From Microbacter sp. GSS18 (GTDB taxonomy: Bacteria > Actinomycetota > Actinomycetes > Actinomycetales > Microbacteriaceae), in NCBI GenBank assembly GCA_029319145.1, contig CP119753.1, forward strand, positions 62,001 to 126,000: a stretch of DNA of 64,000 nt, written 5' to 3'. Below, one piece after another: positions 25,963 through 34,094 of this stretch (position 1 is its first letter; the number at the start of each line of letters is the position of its first letter). The translations under genes were made by a program, and so were the position numbers. Below the pieces are notes generated by a model, which saw nothing but the letters and a program-made list of their open reading frames with translations, searched no databases and had not been told where the DNA came from.

Positions 25963-27128
25963 GGTCCTTCGCCTTCCGTGGGGAGTCCGTAGACGCGCTC
26001 GGCGTTGCCGCGCCCGATCATGCCGGCGACGCGCACCGCGTCGTCGAGCGCCCATTCGCCCGCTTCGACGTGGTCGCCGAGCACGCTGACCATCGCGTCG
26101 CGCCACAGCCGGGCGCCGAGCAGGTACAGCTCGGGCAGCCCCCACGCGTCCGTCGAGAAGAGCACGGTGTGCAGCGGTGCGAGGCCCAGCGCCTGCCGCA
26201 CGCTGTCGATCGAGCGTGCACCCAGGTGCGGCACGGCCAGCCCGACGTCCATCACGACCCGCGGGAAGGCGTGGCACAGGTACGCCGCCTCGCGCTCGAA
26301 CGGATGACAGTGCAGCAGGGCGATCACGGCGCCAGTGCCCGCGGCGCGCGCGATGAGCGGCTGCAGATGCAGGGGGTTCGCGTCGGCGAGGAGCAGGTCG
26401 GGGTCGCCGAATCCGGTGTGCACCTGCAGGACGGCCCGACGTCGCAGCGCCCACCACACGAGGTGGCGGATGAGCACCGGATGGCGCAGTCGCGGGTCGC
26501 CGGCCGCGAGCCACTCGGCTGCCGCCGTGCGCACCTCGTCGTCGTCCGGAGGCTCCGGATCGAAGGCGAGGCCCGTGCGGTACGCCGCGATCGTCTTGAA
26601 GCCCGCAGCTCCCGTGCGCGCCGCCTCGAGCCGGGCGCCGATCGTCCGGACCAGATCGTCGGGGTCCTTCGCCGTCTGGAACGCCCGCTCGGCCTCGTGC
26701 TCGAGCCGCACGACGGGGAGCGTCGGCACGCCGGTGGTGGCGGTGAAGTCCTCGGGCGACAGCAATCGCTCCGCCGCGTGGCCGTGGTCGACGAGCGCGA
26801 GGGCGATGCCGGCCGCGGCGACGAGACGGCGCGTCGTCTCGGCGCTGCCGAGCTCGGACCGCCGATCGAGGTAGGCATCGGGCGAGGCGAACGGCTCGAG
26901 CCCCAGCACGGGCGCGCAATGACGGCGCACGGCGAAGCCGAGCTGGCTGTCGAAGGCCGTCGCCGGGGGTGTCGGCCGGTGGTGCGCCTCGGTCATGGCG
27001 TTCTCGAACGCGGGCCGGTCGAGATCGGCGGCCATGACACTGTGCGCGTGGTGGTCGATCAGCGCGATGTCGTCGACCGCGCGCCGCAGGACGTCGCGGG
27101 CCGACGGGGCTCCCGCGGGCCGCTGCAT
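25959..27128 (-). CDS. Amidohydrolase family protein (FluG N-terminal type)
   Basis: The product has 389 residues. LIDHHAHSV near residue 25 gives the first metal histidines. VLQVHTGFGD, ALLHCHPFEREAAYL and LFSTDAWGLPELYLLGARLWR provide later ligands and the catalytic aspartate of the amidohydrolase-2 fold. It heads a three-gene minus-strand operon with the GS-like and SnoaL-like genes. A plausible role is hydrolysis of a gamma-glutamyl or amide product made by the ligase partner. A TACCGT box lies 7 nt before the ATG. Confidence 0.85.
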   Translation of the reverse strand: MQRPAGAPSARDVLRRAVDDIALIDHHAHSVMAADLDRPAFENAMTEAHHRPTPPATAFDSQLGFAVRRHCAPVLGLEPFASPDAYLDRRSELGSAETTRRLVAAAGIALALVDHGHAAERLLSPEDFTATTGVPTLPVVRLEHEAERAFQTAKDPDDLVRTIGARLEAARTGAAGFKTIAAYRTGLAFDPEPPDDDEVRTAAAEWLAAGDPRLRHPVLIRHLVWWALRRRAVLQVHTGFGDPDLLLADANPLHLQPLIARAAGTGAVIALLHCHPFEREAAYLCHAFPRVVMDVGLAVPHLGARSIDSVRQALGLAPLHTVLFSTDAWGLPELYLLGARLWRDAMVSVLGDHVEAGEWALDDAVRVAGMIGRGNAERVYGLPTEGEGP

Positions 27129-27135
27129 GGACCCG

Positions 27136-27141
27136 ACGGTA
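27136..27141 (-). promoter_or_regulatory. -10 box of the FluG-like operon
   Basis: On the minus strand TACCGT is 7 nt before the ATG at 27128, compatible with a leaderless mRNA. The rest of the 236-bp divergent gap up to the amidase gene shows no clear palindrome. Confidence 0.45.
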
Positions 27142-27364
27142 GCCCCGACGCGCGGCGCGGGGAACCCCCGCCGAGCCCCGCGGCGCTTCGGGCGGTCGTG
27201 CTTTCCGCCTGCCTGCCGCGCACCAAGCGCGCTCCGAGTCTCGGATCGTCGCGCCTGAATCGGGCCACCGCGCCCGGATTCGCCGAGGCTCGCGCGGCTC
27301 TCCGATGTTCGGATCTCCCGGGCGCGCGGCGGCGGTGCGTGGTTGGATCGAGGAGGGGGTGCGG

Positions 27365-28819
27365 ATGCAGGACGAGCCGTCGCAGACGACTGCAGGGCTG
27401 CCGAGCGCGCGGAGGATCGCGGCCGTCGTCGCGGCGCGAGCGGTGTCGGCGCGCGACGTGATCGACGCGCACCTCGCCCGGATCGAGACGCGCAATCCTC
27501 GCCTCACAGCCGTCACGGTCGCTTTCGCCGACCGGGCGCGCGCCGAGGCGGCGTCCCTCGACCACGATCTCGCCGCGGGGCGCCCGGCCGGCCCGCTCGC
27601 GGGGGTGCCGTTCACGGTCAAGGAGAACATCGACCTCACGTGGTCGGCGACGACGAACGCGTGGCACGGGGCCGAGGACGCCGTCCCCCGGGCCGACGCC
27701 GCCGTCGTCAGGCGCCTGCGCGATGCCGGCGCGATCCCCATCGGGCGCGGCAACATGCCCGACTTCGGCATGCGCTGGGACACCGACAACGACCTGTTCG
27801 GCCGCACGCTCAATCCGTGGGATCCGTCCCGCAGTCCGGGCGGGTCCAGCGGCGGGGATGCCGTCGCGGTCGCGACGGGCATGTCCGCGCTCGGGCTCGG
27901 GAACGACTTCGGCGGATCGGTGCGCATCCCGGCGTACGCGGCGGGGATCTGCGGACTGCGTCCGTCCCGCGGGCGCGTTCCGCGGGCAGCCGTCGGCGAC
28001 CTGCCCGTTGCGCTCACGCTCCAGCAGTTCTCGGTCAACGGCCCGCTGGCACGCTCGGTCGACGATCTGGCGCTCGCGCTCGACGTGCTCGAGGGGCCGG
28101 ATCCCGATGACCCGGTCTCGGTCGCCGTCGTCGATCCGGCGGATCTCCCGCGCCGTGTCGGCGTCGTCGCCGATCCGCTCGGGTGGGGTGTGGACGTCGA
28201 GGTGGCGGCCGCGGTCGGGCGCGCCGCCGCGGCGCTGACCGATGCCGGCTGGGACGTCGTGCCGGTCGAGCCGCCCCATCTCGAGGAGGCGATCGTGCTG
28301 TGGCGGCGCCTGGCGTGCACCGACATGCTCTTCAGCCTCGGGCCGGAGGCGCTGCCGATCCCGCTCGGCCGCTCGGCGTCGCGGTTCCTCCGCGACAGCA
28401 CGGCGGCCGCCGTGCCGTACGAGACCGCCCGCGAGTACGCCGATGCGTGGGCGCGCTGCGCCGTGATCGCCGCGGCGTGGCGTCGGCTCCAGACCGAGGT
28501 GCCGGTGATGCTCGGGCCCGTCTCGGCCACGCGCATGGGCCCGCCCGACTACGACCTGGCGGGCCGCGGAGCCGGCGACGGCACCGATGGAGGCGAGGCG
28601 GCCACGCACGCGTGGCGCGACCTGCGCCTCACGGTCGCGGTCAATCTGCTGGGGCTCCCGGCGGTGGCGGTGCCGACCGGGGCGGATGCCGACGGGCTTC
28701 CGACGGGCGTCCAGCTCATCGGCCCGATGCACGGCGACCGCCTCGCGCTCGAGGCCTCTCGCGCGGTCGAGGCGGTGTGCGGGATGCTGGTACCGCCGGC
28801 ATCGAAGGAGACCGCATGA
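27365..28819 (+). CDS. Amidase (amidase signature family)
   Basis: The product has 484 residues from the ATG at 27365, with GAGGAGGGG 8 bp upstream. The Ser-cisSer-Lys triad is visible as K86 (FTVKENID), S161 (PGGSSGG) and S185 (NDFGGSVRIPA), with spacing like malonamidase E2. It hydrolyses an amide or acyl bond in the cytoplasm. It is divergent from the FluG-like operon and overlaps the Nudix gene by ATGA, so related nitrogen-compound metabolism is plausible. Confidence 0.9.
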   Translation: MQDEPSQTTAGLPSARRIAAVVAARAVSARDVIDAHLARIETRNPRLTAVTVAFADRARAEAASLDHDLAAGRPAGPLAGVPFTVKENIDLTWSATTNAWHGAEDAVPRADAAVVRRLRDAGAIPIGRGNMPDFGMRWDTDNDLFGRTLNPWDPSRSPGGSSGGDAVAVATGMSALGLGNDFGGSVRIPAYAAGICGLRPSRGRVPRAAVGDLPVALTLQQFSVNGPLARSVDDLALALDVLEGPDPDDPVSVAVVDPADLPRRVGVVADPLGWGVDVEVAAAVGRAAAALTDAGWDVVPVEPPHLEEAIVLWRRLACTDMLFSLGPEALPIPLGRSASRFLRDSTAAAVPYETAREYADAWARCAVIAAAWRRLQTEVPVMLGPVSATRMGPPDYDLAGRGAGDGTDGGEAATHAWRDLRLTVAVNLLGLPAVAVPTGADADGLPTGVQLIGPMHGDRLALEASRAVEAVCGMLVPPASKETA

Positions 28820-29214
28820 CTGAGCCGCTCGTGGTCGTCGCCGCGGTCATCGAACGCGAAGGGCGGATCCTGGCGTGCCGCCGCCGGCCCGGGAAGATCG
28901 CGGGCGGTCGCTGGGAGTTCCCGGGCGGGAAGGTCGAGCACGGCGAGGACCCCGAGAGCGCGCTGGTGCGCGAGATCGCCGAAGAGCTCGGCGTCGGCAT
29001 CCGCATCACCGGCCTTCTCACCACCGACGAGACGGATGCCGGGGATCGCGTGATCCGATTGAGCTGCTTCCGCGCCGAACTCGTCGGGGCCGGGCCGGTC
29101 GCCAGCACCGATCACGACCGTCTGGCGTGGCTCGAGCCCGCCGCGCTCCCGGGCCTGGCGTGGGCGGCACCCGACGTTCCGGCGGTCCGGCTGCTCACCG
29201 GCGCGCAGTCCTGA
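28816..29214 (+). CDS. Nudix hydrolase, MutT-like 8-oxo-dGTPase group
   Basis: The product has 132 residues. The Nudix box is GGKVEHGEDPESALVREIAEELGV, matching Gx5Ex7REUXEExGU, preceded by the MutT-typical GRWEFPG. AGGAG lies just upstream of the ATG, and the start overlaps the amidase stop. It likely removes pyrophosphate from oxidised or other nucleotides. The small size fits the MutT/NudG class rather than NADH pyrophosphatases. Confidence 0.88.
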   Translation: MTEPLVVVAAVIEREGRILACRRRPGKIAGGRWEFPGGKVEHGEDPESALVREIAEELGVGIRITGLLTTDETDAGDRVIRLSCFRAELVGAGPVASTDHDRLAWLEPAALPGLAWAAPDVPAVRLLTGAQS

Positions 29215-29235
29215 GAGAGTCCTGAACGTCGGGCG

Positions 29236-29247
29236 GGACCAAGGTCC
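29236..29247. promoter_or_regulatory. 12-bp palindrome upstream of the DoxX-like gene
   Basis: GGACCAAGGTCC is a perfect inverted repeat about 40 bp upstream of the larger palindrome at 29276. It has no assigned factor. Confidence 0.3.
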
Positions 29248-29275
29248 TATGCGGACGCATCGAATCCGGGGGACT

Positions 29276-29298
29276 CTTGTGTGGTCAGACCACACAAG
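29276..29298. promoter_or_regulatory. 23-bp perfect palindrome, FadR/GntR-type operator
   Basis: Arms CTTGTGTGGTC (29276-29286) and GACCACACAAG (29288-29298) flank a single A. The central GTGGTCAGACCAC is identical to the site upstream of cydA. It lies 71 bp before the DoxX-like start. It could in principle also fold as an RNA hairpin, but the recurrence favours a protein site. Confidence 0.6.
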
Positions 29299-29369
29299 AC
29301 GAAAGCGAGACCAGCAGCCGCCCCGACCCGGACGACCGCCCGGCCTCCTCACCGAAGGAGATCCCCCTC

Positions 29370-29963
29370 ATGACCACGCACGCAGTCCACACCACCGGCG
29401 CCGTCGCGACCGCTCGCCCGGCCGCTGCCGCCAAGCCCGTCGTCTTCGAGCGCGACATCGTCACGACCGTCGCCGGCCGCCGCTCGCTCGCGGTGCTCCG
29501 GCTCGCGACCGGCTTCATCTTCCTGTGGGCCTTCCTCGACAAGACCTTCGGCCTCGGCTTCTCGACACCGGTCGAGCGCGCCTGGGTCAACGGCGGTGCT
29601 CCCGCTCAGGGCTTCCTGAACAACGCCGTGACCGGTCCGCTGCAGCCCTGGTTCCAGTCCATCGCGAGCCCGCTCGTCGACGTGCTGTTCATGCTCGGCC
29701 TGCTCGCCATCGGCGCGGCGCTCATGCTCGGCATCGGCCTGCGTGTCGCCGCCGTCGCGACCACCGCGATGATGCTGCTGATGTACCTGGCCGAGTGGCC
29801 GTTCGCCGCCAACGCGGGCTCGACCAACCCCCTCGTCGACTACCACATCGTTTACGCCCTCGCCGCGATCGCCATCGCCGTGCTGGCCGCCGGCGACACG
29901 TGGGGCCTGGGCGCCTGGTGGAAGAAGCTGCCCTTCGTGCAGAAGTTCCGCTGGCTGATCTGA
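29370..29963 (+). CDS. DoxX/DoxD-like membrane protein
   Basis: The product has 197 residues with about four membrane helices: around LAVLRLATGFIFLWAFLDKTFG, LVDVLFMLGLLAIGAALMLGIGLRVA, TTAMMLLMYLAEWPF and VYALAAIAIAVLAAG. The long loop between helices 1 and 2 and the NPLVDYHIVYAL segment match the DoxD-type (thiosulfate:quinone oxidoreductase subunit) group. A disordered Ala/Thr-rich N-terminus precedes. GAAGGAG lies 11 bp upstream of the ATG. The upstream palindrome shared with cydA suggests a role in respiration or redox balance; the reaction is not known. Confidence 0.8.
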   Translation: MTTHAVHTTGAVATARPAAAAKPVVFERDIVTTVAGRRSLAVLRLATGFIFLWAFLDKTFGLGFSTPVERAWVNGGAPAQGFLNNAVTGPLQPWFQSIASPLVDVLFMLGLLAIGAALMLGIGLRVAAVATTAMMLLMYLAEWPFAANAGSTNPLVDYHIVYALAAIAIAVLAAGDTWGLGAWWKKLPFVQKFRWLI

Positions 29964-29979
29964 GCGCGTTCACCCGTCC

Positions 29980-30026
29980 GACGAGCCGGCGCGGGTCTCC
30001 CCCGGGAGGCCCGCGCCGGCGTCGTC
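29980..30026. terminator. Long bidirectional hairpin
   Basis: Arms 29980-30000 and 30005-30026 pair over about 20 bp (core GCCGGCGCGGG / CCCGCGCCGGC) around a CCCG loop, between convergent genes. It reaches into the stop codon of the VOC gene. Confidence 0.8.
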
Positions 30027-30450
30027 ATGCGTGGTCCGCGTGGAACGACGGCAGGTAGGACAGCCCCACCAGCAGGCCCTCGGGGCTCTGCAGGCGCGCG
30101 GTCGTCTGCCCCCACGGCTCCTCGTGCGCGTCGACGAGGATCTCATGGCCCTGCGCCCGAAGCTCCTCGGCGCCGGCGGCCACGGCATCCGGCGACGCGA
30201 GCTCGAACTCGAGCCACGCCTGCGGGACCGGCCGGTCGGCCGGCCACTGCTGCGTCCCGAAGGTCGCCTCGGCCGCCTGCGCGAGCGGCCACAGTGCGAA
30301 CGCCTTCGTGCCGGGCAGATCGTGCGAGTGGAAGTAGCCGGGACCGACCTCTTCGAACCCGATGCCGAACGAGTGCGACCAGAAGGCGAGCGCATCGTCG
30401 GCCGTGCCGCGTGTGATGGGGCCGAAGCCCGCGACGAACTGGATGTCCAT
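30025..30450 (-). CDS. VOC (glyoxalase/bleomycin-resistance fold) protein
   Basis: The product has 141 residues. It begins MDIQFVAGFGPITRGTADDALAFWSHSFGIGF and continues with two beta-alpha-beta modules; LEFELASPDAVAAGAEELRAQGHEILVDAHEEPWGQTTARLQSPEGLLVGLSY is typical of the second module. Such proteins are metal-dependent lyases, dioxygenases or drug binders; the role here is unknown. A TACACT box is exactly 6 nt before the ATG. Confidence 0.85.
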   Translation of the reverse strand: MDIQFVAGFGPITRGTADDALAFWSHSFGIGFEEVGPGYFHSHDLPGTKAFALWPLAQAAEATFGTQQWPADRPVPQAWLEFELASPDAVAAGAEELRAQGHEILVDAHEEPWGQTTARLQSPEGLLVGLSYLPSFHADHA

Positions 30451-30456
30451 GTCGCG

Positions 30457-30462
30457 AGTGTA
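30457..30462 (-). promoter_or_regulatory. -10 box of the VOC gene
   Basis: TACACT on the minus strand, followed by CGCGAC and the ATG. The 6-nt spacing suggests leaderless initiation. Confidence 0.5.
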
Positions 30463-30551
30463 CGAAGGTCCGCCGACGGCGTCACCGGGTGGGGCGTGAC
30501 GCGAGGCGGCGGGCGTCGGTAGCCTGGCCGCGGGGGAGAGGGGAATGCCCG

Positions 30552-30911
30552 ATGAACGTCTCGCCGGAGGTCGACGCGTGGTTCGACCGGTACGACAATC
30601 CGCAGAAGGACCTGGTCGATGCCGTGCGCCGCGTCGTGCTGGCGGCCGACGACCGTGTGACCGAGACGATCAAGTGGCAGGCGCCGACGTTCGTCTACCA
30701 GGGCAACATCGCGTCGTTCTTCCCCAAGGCGCGCGCGCACGCGAGCCTGATGTTCCACACGGGGGCCTCGCTGCCCGACCCCGACGGCATCCTCGAGGGT
30801 GACGGGGCGACCTCGCGCGTGGCGAAGTTCGCCGATCTCGCGGACCTCGAGGCCAAGACCACGGCGCTGCAGGGACTGATCCGCGCGTGGATCGCGCAGC
30901 AGGATGGGTGA
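30552..30911 (+). CDS. DUF1801 (YdhG-like) family protein
   Basis: The product has 119 residues from the ATG at 30552, with GGGGGAGAGGGG upstream. The pattern VSPEVDAWFDRYDNPQKDLVDAVRRVVLAADDRVTETIKWQAPTFVYQGNIASFFPKARAHASLMFH is that of DUF1801. The fold resembles frataxin/YdhG-type domains and its function is not established. Its last codons overlap the MFS gene by 8 bp. Confidence 0.85.
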   Translation: MNVSPEVDAWFDRYDNPQKDLVDAVRRVVLAADDRVTETIKWQAPTFVYQGNIASFFPKARAHASLMFHTGASLPDPDGILEGDGATSRVAKFADLADLEAKTTALQGLIRAWIAQQDG

Positions 30912-32208
30912 TCCGGATGCCTCGCCCTCGCGCCCGCCCACGCAGCCGCCGCTGAGCGGCTCCCCGCCCGCAGCGCGCGAAGAGGGCGACGCCGCCCGCC
31001 GGCCCCGCATCTCGCCGTGGCGGTTCGTCGTCGTCTTCGGCGTCGTGAGCCTGCTCGCCGACGTCGTGTACGAGGGTGCGCGGGCCGTCACGGGTCCGAT
31101 CCTGGCCGCCGTCGGCGCGAGTGCCGTCGTGGTCGGCGTCGTGACGGGCATCGGCGAGTCCGCGGCGCTGCTGCTGCGCTTCGTGTCGGGGCCGCTCACC
31201 GACCGCACGCGCCGGTTCTGGGCGTGGGCGATCAGCGGCTATGCGATCACGATCATCAGCGTGCCGCTGCTGGGGTACGCCTCGGTGCTGTGGGTCGCCG
31301 CGCTCCTGATCATCGCCGAACGGGTCGGCAAGGCCGTCCGCTCCCCGGCGAAGGACGCGATGCTGTCGTTCGCGACGTCGCAGACCGGCCGCGGCCGCGG
31401 ATTCGCCGTGCACGAGGCGATCGATCAGTTCGGGGCGGTCCTGGGCCCGCTCGCGGTCGCCGGGATGCTGGCGCTCACCGGCGACGACTACGGTCCGAGC
31501 CTGGCGGTGCTGGCCATCCCGGGCATCGCCGTGATCGCCCTGCTGCTGTGGCTGCGGGCGCGGGCGCCGCAGCCCGCGATGTTCGAGGACGTCCCGGCGC
31601 CGCAGGCGGCCCGAACCCGCGAGCCGGTGACGCGGCTGCCGGCCGTCTTCTGGGCCTACTCGATCTTCGTCGCGGTGACGCTCGCGGGCTTCGCGACCTT
31701 CGGCCTCGTCTCGTTCCATGCCGTGCAGTGGGGAATCGTGGCCACCCCATGGATCCCGGTGCTGTACGCGGCGGTGATGGTGGTCGATGCGCTGGTCGCG
31801 CTCGCCGTCGGGTGGCTGTACGACCGGATCGGAGCGGGCGTGCTCGTGCTGCTCCCGGCGATCGCGGCGGTGGTCCCGGCCCTGGCGTTCTCGTACGAGC
31901 CGGGCCTGTTCGTCGTCGGCGCGCTGCTGTGGGGCGCCGCACTCGGCGTCCAGGAGTCGACGATGCGAGCGGTCGTCGCCGACGTCGTCGCGGCGCGCCG
32001 CCGCGGCACCGCGTACGGCGCGTTCGGGGCGATCGCGGGTGTCGCCGCCGCGATCGGCGGGGCGCTCGCCGGCTGGCTCTACGACGTGTCGATCCCGTGG
32101 CTGGTGGCGATCACGATCCTGCTGCAGATGCTGGCCGTCGCGGTGCTGGCCGTCGCCGTCGTGCTCATGCGGGTACACCGGAGTGCCGAGGCCCGCTCGC
32201 GACGCTGA
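30904..32208 (+). CDS. MFS transporter
   Basis: The product has 434 residues with a Pro/Ala-rich cytoplasmic N-terminus of about 35 residues and roughly 12 membrane helices. GPLTDRTRRFWAWAISGYAIT resembles MFS motif A between helices 2 and 3, and VGKAVRSPAKDAMLSFATSQTGRGRGFAVHEAIDQFGAVLGPL resembles bacterial MFS proteins with a conserved RxPxxDAM loop. Substrate unknown. It is coupled to the DUF1801 gene and converges with the P450 gene with a 20-bp gap. Confidence 0.82.
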   Translation: MGDPDASPSRPPTQPPLSGSPPAAREEGDAARRPRISPWRFVVVFGVVSLLADVVYEGARAVTGPILAAVGASAVVVGVVTGIGESAALLLRFVSGPLTDRTRRFWAWAISGYAITIISVPLLGYASVLWVAALLIIAERVGKAVRSPAKDAMLSFATSQTGRGRGFAVHEAIDQFGAVLGPLAVAGMLALTGDDYGPSLAVLAIPGIAVIALLLWLRARAPQPAMFEDVPAPQAARTREPVTRLPAVFWAYSIFVAVTLAGFATFGLVSFHAVQWGIVATPWIPVLYAAVMVVDALVALAVGWLYDRIGAGVLVLLPAIAAVVPALAFSYEPGLFVVGALLWGAALGVQESTMRAVVADVVAARRRGTAYGAFGAIAGVAAAIGGALAGWLYDVSIPWLVAITILLQMLAVAVLAVAVVLMRVHRSAEARSRR

Positions 32209-32228
32209 GCTGTGTCGCGGCTGTCGTG

Positions 32229-33566
32229 TCAGCGGCGCTCTATGAGCATCGGAAGCCCTGATTCGAAGCTCAGTGTGCCGTGCATGTGCCATCGCGGCCG
32301 GGCGCCTTCGGCGAGACGTGGCGAGAATCGCTGGGCGAGGACCGCGAGCAGCAGGTGCGACTCGAGCAGCGAGAAGCTGTTGCCGATGCAGATCCGCGGT
32401 CCTGCCGCGAACGGATGGTACTGGTGGCTGTGCATGTCGGCCTCTCGCCGACCACCCCACCGATCGGGATCGAAGTCTTCCGGGCCGTCCCAGAAGTCGG
32501 GGTGTCGATGGGTCCAGTACGGCGAGAGCATCACCGTCGTCCGCGCCGGCACGGCTGTGCCTGCGATCTCTGTATTCGTGATGGCGTCGCGCGCGTAGAA
32601 CGGGGCGGCCGGGAACATGCGAAGAACCTCTTTGACGACCCGAAGCGTGTAGGGCAGATCGTGCAGGTCGGCAGCAGTCGGCGTACGGGTGCCGAGCACC
32701 TCGTCCAGCTCGGCATCGAGGCGTGCGCGGGCCTCGGGATTCACCGCCAGCGCATACCACGCGAACGCCAGCGTTCGGGCTGTGGTCTCGTGTCCAGCGA
32801 AGAACGTGGTGATCGACTCATCGCGCAGAAGCGTCTCGCTCATCGGTTCGCCGGTGCTCGGATCGCGCGCGAGCATGAGCCGTGAGAGGAGATCGGCGGG
32901 CCAGTCCGCTTCGTCGATGCTGCGGCGCTTCGTGATCACGTCCGCAATCGTGCCGTGCACCAGAGTTCGCGCCGCGAGGTATCGACGGTTCCGCGGCGTG
33001 GGGACGGAGAGCGGCATCCGGATGCCCTTCACCGTGTCGCCGGAGAACCGGATCATCTCGGCTACGGCGTCCTTGATCTCGGTGATCGAGTCCGTCGTGG
33101 CCGTACTGAACATCGACGTGAGGATGATCGACGCGGTGATGAGCGTCATCTCGTCCGACATGTCGACACGGCCGTCGGAGTCCGCCAGGTTGTCCCATCG
33201 CTCGGACAGGGCGATCGCGTCCCGCAGCATGATCTCGGAGTAGGCCTGGACGCCGCGCGGCGTGAAGAACGGCGCCATGAGCTTGCGCTGACGCTTCCAG
33301 AGGTCGCCGGTGCTGCCGACGAGGCCCGAGCCGATCAGGTAGGCGCGAACGCCGTCGTAGCTCTTGCCCTTCGTGAAATCGTCGCGCGACGACACGTTGA
33401 TCTGGGCGACGGCGTCGGGGTGCATCAGGAACATGAGCCGCTGCGAGCCGATCCGCACGTCGAAGGCATCTCCGTGCGCGCGCCACAGGTCGCCGGTCGC
33501 GTCGAGAAAGCCACGACGACGGACTGCTCCGATGAATCGCGGCGCGGGAACGCGGGTCGCTCTCAT
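32229..33566 (-). CDS. Cytochrome P450
   Basis: The product has 445 residues. The haem-binding loop is FAAGPRICIG with axial Cys393; the I-helix AGHETT spans residues 257-262; ExxR is E313-R316; and WKRQR near residue 90 is the C-helix haem-propionate contact. The protein has no signal or membrane anchor, so it is a soluble monooxygenase. The Tyr/Pro-rich middle (PYWTHRHPDFWDGPEDFDPDRW) resembles CYP4/CYP102-like bacterial P450s. No ferredoxin or reductase gene is adjacent, so electrons must come from elsewhere. GAGGAG precedes the ATG. Confidence 0.92.
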   Translation of the reverse strand: MRATRVPAPRFIGAVRRRGFLDATGDLWRAHGDAFDVRIGSQRLMFLMHPDAVAQINVSSRDDFTKGKSYDGVRAYLIGSGLVGSTGDLWKRQRKLMAPFFTPRGVQAYSEIMLRDAIALSERWDNLADSDGRVDMSDEMTLITASIILTSMFSTATTDSITEIKDAVAEMIRFSGDTVKGIRMPLSVPTPRNRRYLAARTLVHGTIADVITKRRSIDEADWPADLLSRLMLARDPSTGEPMSETLLRDESITTFFAGHETTARTLAFAWYALAVNPEARARLDAELDEVLGTRTPTAADLHDLPYTLRVVKEVLRMFPAAPFYARDAITNTEIAGTAVPARTTVMLSPYWTHRHPDFWDGPEDFDPDRWGGRREADMHSHQYHPFAAGPRICIGNSFSLLESHLLLAVLAQRFSPRLAEGARPRWHMHGTLSFESGLPMLIERR

Positions 33567-33636
33567 ATCGGCTCCTCTGCCTCGGATCCGGACGCCTGAG
33601 TCCGGTGCTCCCCTCTGCGTCAGGCTACCCGGGTAG

Positions 33637-34038
33637 TCAACGTCGCGTCAGGCGGACGACGGGAATCGTCCGCTCCGTGCGCTCTTGGTACGAGCGGAAA
33701 CCCTCGCTGCGCTCCGTGAACAGCTGCCAGGCGGCATCCCGTTCCTCGGGGCCGAGGATCTCGGCGTGTACGTCCACCGTTCCTTCCGGGGTCTCGATCG
33801 AGACGTCGGGGTGCGCGCGGAGGTTGTGGAACCAGGCCGGATGCGTCGGCGCCCCGCCCATGGATGCGGCGATCAGCCACGTGTCGTCATCGGGCCGGAT
33901 CGCCATCACCGGCGACGTCCGCGTCGTGCCGCTGCGGGCGCCGACATGGTGCAGCAGCACGAGAGTTCGCCCGAACCCCTGCACGCGTCCCGCGTTCGCG
34001 CGGAACTCGCCGATGACATTCTCGTTGAAATCCGACAT
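33637..34038 (-). CDS. Deazaflavin (F420)-dependent nitroreductase family protein
   Basis: The product has 133 residues. GRTLVLLHHVGARSGTTRTSPVMAI, WLIAASMGGAPTHPAWFHNLRAHPDVSIE and the terminal TIPVVRLTRR match the Ddn/FDOR-A split-barrel family that uses F420H2. It reduces unknown electron-poor substrates in the cytoplasm or at the membrane. GGAGGCGCC precedes the ATG. With the F420:NADP reductase-like gene at 35278 it suggests F420 use in this organism. Confidence 0.88.
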   Translation of the reverse strand: MSDFNENVIGEFRANAGRVQGFGRTLVLLHHVGARSGTTRTSPVMAIRPDDDTWLIAASMGGAPTHPAWFHNLRAHPDVSIETPEGTVDVHAEILGPEERDAAWQLFTERSEGFRSYQERTERTIPVVRLTRR

Positions 34039-34069
34039 GGCGCCTCCCTCTCGGAGACAACGCTACGAC

Positions 34070-34094
34070 GCGGTGAGGCGAGGCGCCTCACCGC
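34070..34094. terminator. Hairpin overlapping the TehA-family stop
   Basis: GCGGTGAGG (34070-34078) pairs with CCTCACCGC (34086-34094) around a 7-nt loop; the right arm contains the stop codon of the minus-strand gene. Confidence 0.5.

Noticed and set aside
24676..28536. A 1286-codon open frame on the minus strand as one giant protein
   Set aside because: Its upstream part is antisense to the amidase and antiphase to the amidohydrolase; only 24676-25962 has glutamine synthetase motifs and a coupled start.
29249..30058. Plus-strand frame starting at 29249 as a gene
   Set aside because: It runs antiphase through the DoxX-like gene and through the palindromic operator, with Arg/Pro-rich content.
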